Of a stretch of DNA of 64,000 nt, positions 56,021-63,400 are shown in pieces. The notes beneath the pieces were generated by a model that saw only the letters and a program-made list of their open reading frames with translations, was not told the DNA's origin and did not search any database. This DNA is from Taudactylus pleione (lineage: Eukaryota; Chordata; Amphibia; Anura; Myobatrachidae), in NCBI GenBank assembly GCA_031769625.1, contig JAUIMM010002292.1:1-64000 (forward strand), in the 5' to 3' direction. Made by a program: the position numbers and the translations under genes. Every line of letters begins with the position of its first letter. Position 1 is the stretch's first letter.

Positions 56021-58100
56021 ATTGAAAGCAATGGAAATAACAAAAGCGCATACTTTGTGATATCTCCTCTTGTAGCAAACACAGACAGCTCAAAATTTCA
56101 CTGGATGTGTTGAAGACCAAAACCCACAAATGTGATGTGAAATGGTTTTTCTCCCATGTTGCGTTTAAGAGAAAACAGCAAATGCAAGTTTTAGGCCAAA
56201 ATGCATTGAAAGCAATGGAAATAACAAAAGCGCATACTTTGTGATATCTCCTCTTGTAGCAAACACAGACAGCTCAAAATTTCACTGGATGTGTTGAAGA
56301 CCAAGACCCACAAATGTGATGTGAAATGGTTTTTCTCCCATGTTGCGTTTAAGAGAAAACAGCAAATGCACGTTTTAGGCCAAAATGCATTGAAAGCAAT
56401 GGAAATAACAAAAGCGCATACTTTGTGATATCTCCTCTTGTAGCAAACACAGACAGCTCAAAATTTCACTGGATGTGTTGAAGACCAAGACCCACAAATA
56501 TGATGTGAAATGGTTTTTCTCCCATGTTGCGTTTAAGAGAAAACAGCAAATGCACGTTTTAGGCCAAAATGCATTGAAAGCAATGGAAACAACAAAAGCG
56601 CATTCTTTGTGTTATCTCCTCTTGTAGCAAACACAGACAGCTCAAAATTTCACTGGATGTGTTGAAGACCAAAACCCACAAATGTGATGTGAAATGGTTT
56701 TTCTCCCATGTTGCGTTTAAGAGAAAACAGCAAATGCAAGTTTTAGGCCAAAATGCATTGAAAGCAATGGAAATAACAAAAGCGCATACTTTGTGATATC
56801 TCCTCTTGTAGCAAACACAGACAGCTCAAAATTTCACTGGATGTGTTGAAGACCAAGACCCACAAATGTGATGTGAAATGGTTTTTCTCCCATGTTGCGT
56901 TTGAGAGAAAACAGCAAATGCACGTTTTAGGCCAAAATGCATTGAAAGCAATGGAAACACAAAAGCGCATACTTTGTGTTATGTCCTCATGTAGCAAACA
57001 CAGACAGCTCAAAATTTCACTGGATGTGTTGAAGACCAAGACCCACAAATGTGATGTGAAATGGTTTTTCTCCCATGTTGCGTTTAAGAGAAAACAGCAA
57101 ATGCACGTTTTAGGCCAAAATGCATTGAAAGCAATGGAAACAACAAAAGCGCATACTTTGTGTTATCTCCTCTTGTAGCAAACACAGACAGCTCAAAATT
57201 TCACTGGATGTGTTGAAGACCAAAACCCACAAATGTGATGTGAAATGGTTTTTCTCCCATGTTGCGTTTAAGAGAAAACAGCAAATGCAAGTTTTAGGCC
57301 AAAATGCATTGAAAGCAATGGAAATAACAAAAGCGCATACTTTGTGATATCTCCTCTTGTAGCAAACACAGACAGCTCAAAATTTCACTGGATGTGTTGA
57401 AGACCAAAACCCACAAATGTGATGTGAAATGATTTTTCTCCCATGTTGCGTTTAAGAGAAAACAGCAAATGCAAGTTTTAGGCCAAAATGCATTGAAAGC
57501 AATGGAAATAACAAAAGCGCATACTTTGTGATATCTCCTCTTGTAGCAAACACAGACAGCTCAAAATTTTTCACTGGATGTGTTGAAGACCAAGACCCAC
57601 AAATGTGATGTGAAATGGTTTTTCTCCCATGTTGCGTTTGAGAGAAAACAGCAAATGCACGTTTTAGGCCAAAATGCATTGAAAGCAATGGAAACACAAA
57701 AGCGCATACTTTGTGTTATCTCCTCTTGTAGCAAACACAGACAGCTCAAAATTTCACTGGATGTGTTGAAGACCAAAACCCACAAATGTGATGTGAAATG
57801 GTTTTTCTCCCATGTTGCGTTTAAGAGAAAACAGCAAATGCACGTTTTAGGCCAAAATGCATTGAAAGCAATGGAAACAACAAAAGCGCATACTTTGTGT
57901 TATCTCCTCTTGTAGCAAACACAGACAGCTCAAAATTTCACTGGATATGTTGAAGACCAAAACCCACAAATGTGATGTGAAATGGTTTTTCTCCCATGCT
58001 GTGTTTAAGAGAAAACAGCAAATGCAAGTTTTAGGCCAAAATGCATTGAAAGCAATGGAAATAACAAAAGCGCATACTTTGTGATATCTCCTCTTGTAGC
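53900..58100. repeat. Tandem 12-monomer repeat (2208 bp), two copies
   Basis: The 183-bp subtype monomers at 54635 and 55372 recur at 56843 and 57580, and the 186-bp monomer with CTCAAAATTTTTCACTGG recurs near 55.36 and 57.57 kb. All are 2208 bp apart, exactly 12 x 184. Beyond ~58.1 kb the best offset changes to about 10 monomers (CACAAATATGATG at 56493 and 58333). Confidence 0.8.
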
Positions 58101-60153
58101 AAACACAGACAGCTCAAAATTTCACTGGATGTGTTGAAGACCAAGACCCACAAATGTGATGTGAAATGGTTTTTCTCCCATGTTGCGTTTAAGAGAAAAC
58201 AGCAAATGCACGTTTTAGGCCAAAATGCATTGAAAGCAATGGAAATAACAAAAGCGCATACTTTGTGATATCTCCTCTTGTAGCAAACACAGACAGCTCA
58301 AAATTTCACTGGATGTGTTGAAGACCAAGACCCACAAATATGATGTGAAATGGTTTTTCTCCCATGTTGCGTTTAAGAGAAAACAGCAAATGCACGTTTT
58401 AGGCCAAAATGCATTGAAAGCAATGGAAACAACAAAAGCGCATTCTTTGTGTTATCTCCTCTTGTAGCAAACACAGACAGCTCAAAATTTCACTGGATGT
58501 GTTGAAGACCAAAATCCACAAATGTGATGTGAAATGGTTTTTCTCCCATGTTGCGTTTAAGAGAAAACAGCAAATGCAAGTTTTAGGCCAAAATGCATTG
58601 AAAGCAATGGAAATAACAAAAGCGCATACTTTGTGATATCTCCTCTTGTAGCAAACACAGACAGCTCAAAATTTTTCACTGGATGTGTTGAAGACCAAGA
58701 CCCACAAATGTGATGTGAAATGGTTTTTCTCCCATGTTGCGTTTGAGAGAAAACAGCAAATGCACGTTTTAGGCCAAAATGCATTGAAAGCAATGGAAAC
58801 ACAAAAGCGCATACTTTGTGTTATCTCCTCATGTAGCAAACACAGACAGCTCAAAATTTCACTGGATGTGTTGAAGACCAAGACCCACAAATGTGATGTG
58901 AAATGGTTTTTCTCCCATGTTGCGTTTAAGAGAAAACAGCAAATGCACGTTTTAGGCCAAAATGCATTGAAAGCAATGGAAACAACAAAAGCGCATACTT
59001 TGTGTTATCTCCTCTTGTAGCAAACACAGACAGCTCAAAATTTCACTGGATGTGTTGAAGACCAAGACCCACAAATGTGATGTGAAATGGTTTTTCTCCC
59101 ATGTTGCGTTTGAGAGAAAACAGCAAATGCACGTTTTAGGCCAAAATGCATTGAAAGCAATGGAAACACAAAAGCGCATACTTTGTGTTATCTCCTCTTG
59201 TAGCAAACACAGACAGCTCAAAATTTCACTGGATGTGTTGAAGACCAAAACCCACAAATGTGATGTGAAATGGTTTTTCTCCCATGTTGCGTTTAAGAGA
59301 AAACAGCAAATGCACGTTTTAGGCCAAAATGCATTGAAAGCAATGGAAACAACAAAAGCGCATACTTTGTGTTATCTCCTCTTGTAGCAAACACAGACAG
59401 CTCAAAATTTCACTGGATATGTTGAAGACCAAAACCCACAAATGTGATGTGAAATGGTTTTTCTCCCATGCTGTGTTTAAGAGAAAACAGCAAATGCAAG
59501 TTTTAGGCCAAAATGCATTGAAAGCAATGGAAATAACAAAAGCGCATACTTTGTGATATCTCCTCTTGTAGCAAACACAGACACCTCAAAATTTCACTGG
59601 ATGTGTTGAAGACCAAGACCCACAAATGTGATGTGAAATGGTTTTTCTCCCATGTTGCGTTTAAGAGAAAACAGCAAATGCACGTTTTAGGCCAAAATGC
59701 ATTGAAAGCAATGGAAATAACAAAAGCGCATACTTTGTGATATCTCCTCTTGTAGCAAACACAGACAGCTCAAAATTTCACTGGATGTGTTGAAGACCAA
59801 GACCCACAAATGTGATGTGAAATGGTTTTTCTCCCATGTTGCGTTTAAGAGAAAACAGCAAATGCACGTTTTAGGCCAAAATGCATTGAAAGCAATGGAA
59901 ACAACAAAAGCGCATTCTTTGTGTTATCTCCTCTTGTAGCAAACACAGACAGCTCAAAATTTCACTGGATGTGTTGAAGACCAAAACCCACAAATGTGAT
60001 GTGAAATGGTTTTTCTCCCATGTTGCGTTTAAGAGAAAACAGCAAATGCAAGTTTTAGGCCAAAATGCATTGAAAGCAATGGAAATAACAAAAGCGCATA
60101 CTTTGTGATATCTCCTCTTGTAGCAAACACAGACAGCTCAAAATTTCACTGGA

Positions 60154-60336
60154 TGTGTTGAAGACCAAGACCCACAAATGTGATGTGAAATGGTTTTTCT
60201 CCCATGTTGCGTTTGAGAGAAAACAGCAAATGCACGTTTTAGGCCAAAATGCATTGAAAGCAATGGAAACACAAAAGCGCATACTTTGTGTTATCTCCTC
60301 ATGTAGCAAACACAGACAGCTCAAAATTTCACTGGA
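60154..60336 (+). repeat. Representative satellite monomer (last complete copy, 183-bp subtype)
   Basis: This is the last full unit before the array ends. It belongs to the 183-bp subtype, marked by GTTTGAGAG instead of GTTTAAGAG and by GGAAACACAAAAG, which lacks one A of GGAAACAACAAAAG. It also carries CCTCATG in place of CCTCTTG. It contains two short inverted repeats present in most copies: TTTTCTC (60195-60201) with GAGAAAA (60217-60223), and CATTG-AAAG-CAATG (60252-60265). Both could fold as small hairpins. No polymerase III box, CENP-B box or ribozyme core was found in it by eye. Confidence 0.9.
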
Positions 60337-60357
60337 TGTGTTGAAGACCAAGACCCA
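60337..60357 (+). repeat. Truncated terminal monomer at the array edge
   Basis: The satellite continues normally through TTGAAGACCAAGACCCA and stops after 60357. Every other copy reads CCCACAAATG here, whereas this one reads CCCAGGGCAG. The change is abrupt, with no gradual decay of the repeat, which fits an insertion or recombination breakpoint rather than drift at an old array edge. Confidence 0.9.
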
Positions 60358-60438
60358 GGGCAGAGGTGTGTTTTACAGCTCCTAGGCCTTTGGATCTTTT
60401 GCAGCACAGAAACTTGCCTAAAAGCCCTCCCCAGGAGG
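60358..60438 (+). other. Short leader between satellite junction and first ATG
   Basis: The leader is 81 bp with no stop in the downstream coding frame. The last in-frame stop is a TAG at 60304-60306 inside the satellite, so 44 in-frame sense codons precede the ATG, 17 of them wholly within satellite DNA. Two splice-acceptor-like stretches end at 60378 (TTTTACAG) and 60404 (TCTTTTGCAG). There is no TATA box at a plausible distance. It may be a short 5' UTR, the remnant of a 5'-truncated element, or the start of an exon. Confidence 0.5.
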
Positions 60439-63400
60439 ATGGAGGGGACTGGGGAGGAGGATGATGGTGACCCCTGTGTATACAGTGACCCTGGAGACCC
60501 TAATCGTGGGGTTAATACTTTATTTGGGACCCAGGAAGGAGGTGGTGGAAGCCTGCAGCCTGTGGTAATGGTGACCCGGGTGGAGGAGAGCCTTGTGCAG
60601 CGCCCGGGAGCTCTTAAACTAGAGGAGATCGGGGAGAGTGAGGATGCTTCAGAGGACATGGAGATAACTCTGAAAGATCTGCCTTTTAGTGCAGAAGAAG
60701 AGCTTTGCCCGGACGGTCAGGATCTGATGAGCGCGGCGCCGCCGGGTGTGCTGGAGCCGGAGCCGGAGCTCACTGATGCGGCTTTCATGGCTCTGGATGT
60801 GGAGGGCCTGCGTCAGGAACTAAAGAGACTTGGCTCTAAGGTCAGTGCACGGAGGAGGAAGCGCGAGCACTGTACAGCGGGGGAGAAGGAGATTATCAGG
60901 TTGGAGCTGGCGGCCCTGAATCCTCTAATAATACAGTACAAAAAACGTTTATCTTTATTGCGGAGCTTACCACAGGCGATGCCTAGTCCAGCGGTGTTGG
61001 TCTCGTCGGGCTGCGGGGTGCAGGAGGCTGGTTTCGGGGCCCAGAAGGGGGTCCCCCCAGGGCCCAAAATGGCGTCCAAAATGGCGCTGATTAGCAAAAA
61101 CGCCGGGTCACCTGTGTCAAAACAGCTTGGATCCAAAAAGATGGCGGCTGCACAGCTTAAAAAAACTACAGGCAAGATGGCGGCTGTTGGTGGGGGCGGA
61201 GGAGGTTCTGTGCCGGTGATGACTGCGTCCAGGATGACGTCGGTTGGGGGCAGGAGCCTCTTGAAGCCTGCTACTTTCAGACTGGAGCCCAAAGTCCTGT
61301 CTTCTATGAAGGTCTCCCCCAAGATGAGACCGGAGCAAGTGGATGCAAGTGCCGCGGTGGAATCAGCCTCTCCAAACATGGCGTCTGCCTTTGCTGGTTC
61401 CGGGAGCCTACCTAAGTCTGCAGCTCTAAAGATGGCGTCGGGACAGGAAGAAGGTCGGAGGTCCTCTGCAAACATGGCTTCGCCCGAGGAGCAGTGCGGA
61501 TTACCCTCTTCAAAGATGGCGCCGGCTGACGTCATATCCAAGATGGCGCCGTGCAGCTCGGGAATCGGGACGGAGCCGGAGATTGCCGTGCAGCTGGACC
61601 CGAGTGGTGCGGAGCGGAAGGTGCTGGCGTTGGTTCCGGAGGGCGATCTGGCTCGGAGGACGGGCCCGATGATGAGTCAGGGTGAGTTACTGCAGCGGAG
61701 GGGGCCGGCTTGTGTGCGTGACGGGGAGGGGGGCGTGGCCGTTGCTATGGAAATGGCTGTTAGTGTTTCCATGGTGACGGGGGCGTCCTCCGTTGCTCTG
61801 TCCGAGGCAGGACCGGAGCCTGGATTGCAGGGTGGAGGGCTGGAGCAGGCGGGCGGTCCGGTGGTCACTTCTCCCTCTCCGTTAGCAGGGGCAGGTTTTG
61901 GCTGTGCCCCTGTGGACACGGAGGAGAGAGTGATGACTGACACGCAGCTGCTCGCGGCGGTGGAGGAGGTAGAGGCTATGGAGGTGCAGGGGGCTGGTGG
62001 TTTGGCACAAGGGTTGCCTGCCCTGGACAAGAACTCTTTGAATAAGGGCCAATCTATTATTATGGACACCATTTATGGCAACCTGGATGTGCCTGCCCGG
62101 TCGCTGGCTGCGCTGGACTTGATCCTGGCTGACAAGGAGAGGAGGGAATCTGTGCAGGGGGGAGGTGTTAATAAAGTTGCAGTTACTGGCACTAAGGTGC
62201 ACGGGAATGCTGTCAGTCCGGAGGAGGTGCAGGTGAAACCAGGTGGTTCCAATGTGGGTAGTAATGCCAATGTAAAAGTCACTTCTGATGTACATGCTTC
62301 TTTGTCAAAGGTTTCTGTTCCTAAAGGGCCTGTTTCAGTGTGTTCTAGTGTATCTGCAGCCGCTGAATCTGCCAGCGTAGCTCCTACGGTTGTGGGTGGT
62401 GGTGATGCTGTGGGTGGTGGGAGAGTGCAGCCTGTGCCGTCAACATCTGGTCAGCAACCTGTGAGTAAGCCTGGTCCTGTGTCATATGCAAGTGCTGTGG
62501 GTAGCAAGGTGTCGCCAGTTACGAGGTTCTTTACCATGGGCGCTGGTGCTGGTGCCCCTGCAAAAAGGAGGAATGTGATACAGTTCAAGTGGATAGGTGA
62601 GGGATTGCCTCCTGATAAAGCGACATTTCTGGGGATGATTTTTGAACAAGGTTTCAGGGCTGATGACCTTTATGCCTGCATACACCCAGTGAGTACACCA
62701 GACTATGACATTAGTTTCATTTCCCTGAGGGGTTTACAGGCGTTTACTGCAATATGGGAGCTGAAGAAGTCCCAAGCGCCTTTTTCCAACTATAGTACCC
62801 ATGCCTTAACCAAGCAGGATAGGGTGAAGGTGACGGTCTTGGTAAGGAATGAGTCGCTGCCGAAGGCTGACATTTTGTACTGGTTGTCGAGACACTGTAT
62901 GCCTCTGGCGTCTGACCTGGAAAAGATTGACTATACGAGGGGGGTGTGGGGAGGTGCCTATTCATGTTATGTACGTCTTATTCAGTCGGGCATGGACACT
63001 CAGCATATTCCGGCTGCTGCGTACATTGGCAGAGACAGATTGCAGTGTTTTTATCCTGGGCAGCCGCGCACTTGCCACAAGTGTGGTAGTTTTAGGCACT
63101 TTTCTAGGGACTGTCCAGTGATTCTATGCACGATGTGTGGGAAACAGGGCCATGGGCCTAGAGATTGTTCAAATGTGAGGTGCAATCTGTGTGGTGAGTC
63201 GGGTCATCCATATAGTCGTTGCCCGCAGGCTCAGCACAACGATGGGCCCAGTCGTCGTGATCGTTGGGCAGTGAGGGATGATGAGGATGAGGATGAGGAT
63301 GATGAGCCTGCAGAGACTGGTCAACTGGGTACTGCACAGGAGCTGGCCGCAGACTTAGAGGTGATTGCGGAAATTACTAAGGGATTGGAGGAGAGGTCGG

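Larger units (their letters stand above)
1..60357. repeat. Satellite DNA array, 184-bp monomer, about 328 head-to-tail copies
   Basis: The same ~184-bp unit recurs in one orientation without interruption. For example, the segment beginning TGTGTTGAAG starts at 59602, 59786, 59970 and 60154, each 184 bp apart. A counted monomer is 184 bp with 71 G+C (38.6%). Most copies differ at a handful of recurrent positions: CG/CA in TTGCGTTTAAG, C/A/T in AAATGCACG, GCGCATAC / GTGCATAC / TTCAAAC, and GTGATATC / GTGTTATC. The array starts mid-monomer at the left edge, so it continues outside the window. I do not recognise the family. It shows no similarity I can see to 5S rDNA, tRNA-derived SINEs or alpha satellite. 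Centromeric or pericentromeric location is plausible but not shown by sequence alone. Confidence 0.97.

Noticed and set aside
1..60357. Dozens of 60-209-codon reading frames on both strands of the array, many with identical products
   Set aside because: They follow the repeat itself. Plus and minus frames overlap the same DNA, and they lengthen only where 183-bp or indel-bearing monomers restore frame (184 is not divisible by 3). No start context, signal or domain supports a gene.
1..60357. CRISPR array
   Set aside because: There are no unique spacers. The whole 184-bp unit repeats, and the sequence is eukaryotic in character.
1..60357. CENP-B box or hammerhead ribozyme in the monomer
   Set aside because: No match to the TTCG...CGGG core of the CENP-B box on either strand by eye. 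The CTGATGA and GAAA core pieces of a hammerhead are not both present in the right order.
60155..60385. Chimeric 76-codon frame joining satellite to the unique sequence
   Set aside because: It is only the recurrent satellite frame running by chance across the junction until the next stop.
60371..60404. Splice acceptors (TTTTACAG, TCTTTTGCAG) before the ATG
   Set aside because: The motifs are short and common by chance, and there is no matching donor or branch-point evidence. They are mentioned in the leader entry but not called as features.
60813..61541. 242-codon minus-strand frame
   Set aside because: It is antisense to the ORF1-like frame in GC-rich DNA where stop codons are scarce. Its product is low complexity and has no recognisable domain.
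62849..63121. 90-codon plus-strand frame overlapping the first zinc knuckle
   Set aside because: It lies in a different frame from the CCHC-encoding frame, which is open across the whole region. It is a shadow frame.
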